From Nitrospiria bacterium (GTDB lineage: Bacteria > Nitrospirota > Nitrospiria > JACQBZ01): DNA of 64,000 nt. The stretch's first letter is position 1, and each line of letters begins with the position of its first letter. A model generated the notes under the pieces. It was given only the letters and a program-made list of their open reading frames with translations, had not been told where the DNA came from and made no database searches. Positions 63,990-64,000 of the stretch are shown here, piece after piece. The stretch is taken from NCBI GenBank assembly GCA_035498035.1, contig DATKAN010000023.1:29087-93086 (forward strand), given 5' to 3'. A program made the translations under genes and the position numbers.

Positions 63990-64000
63990 CAGGTCGCTGA

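Overview
The window is 64 kb of GC-rich bacterial DNA of about 60% GC, with short gaps between genes and many ATGA or GTGA stop-start overlaps. It encodes an outer membrane (RND efflux, OprM/NodT-type channel, lipoproteins, beta-barrels), so the organism is Gram-negative. The gene content recalls Nitrospirota or a neighbouring deep-branching phylum: CPRC zinc-ribbon small proteins, myxobacteria-type OMP/AgmX genes, DUF971, a MerR-ParA cluster, FmdB and small Rieske proteins. That placement is an inference from family recognition and was not tested.

Layout. 1-10.5 kb: the end of an FhlA-like sigma54 activator, then a near-perfect sigma54 promoter leading into STAS, zinc-ribbon, DUF2917 and MBL genes and an RND tripartite pump. 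10.5-15.9 kb: HIT, CysQ, two toxin-antitoxin-like modules among repeats, a secreted protein and a rhodanese. 16.0-30.7 kb: a c-di-GMP-I riboswitch with a terminator leads into fourteen tightly packed or overlapping envelope genes (triheme lipoprotein, CX4CH lipoprotein, beta-barrels, TlpA, DUF4266, DUF3570, ApbE, TPR lipoproteins, AgmX-like energy transducer). 30.7-37.4 kb: a structured intergenic region, a pfpI gene behind an apparent attenuator, a HAD hydrolase, a MerR/ParA/degenerate-ATPase/degenerate-nuclease cluster, FmdB and Rieske genes. 37.5-53.5 kb: mainly housekeeping and DNA repair genes (endonuclease V, family-4 uracil-DNA glycosylase, CCA transferase, PCD, PlsC, Fpg, MutY, radical SAM, Maf, Dus, aldo/keto reductase). 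53.7-55.4 kb: a second c-di-GMP-I riboswitch in front of a di-heme oxidoreductase. 57.7-60.5 kb: an AT-rich island with an IS1595-type transposase, a ClpP-like protease, an odd class-II tRNA and a winged-helix protein. 60.4-64 kb: receiver, TPR, thiamine-binding, HNH, Ig-like, Rieske and [2Fe-2S] genes.

How the parts may work together. Two c-di-GMP aptamers, each followed by a terminator hairpin, sit in front of the only CXXCH-bearing genes of the window, which suggests that c-di-GMP controls extracytoplasmic electron-transfer proteins. The first would gate a roughly 14 kb envelope operon that combines heme proteins, an ApbE flavin transferase and a TPR/AgmX envelope-spanning complex. Several promoters place the start codon 7-9 bases after the -10 box, which points to leaderless mRNAs. 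A dispersed intergenic repeat family occurs at least five times, in most cases directly after a stop codon.
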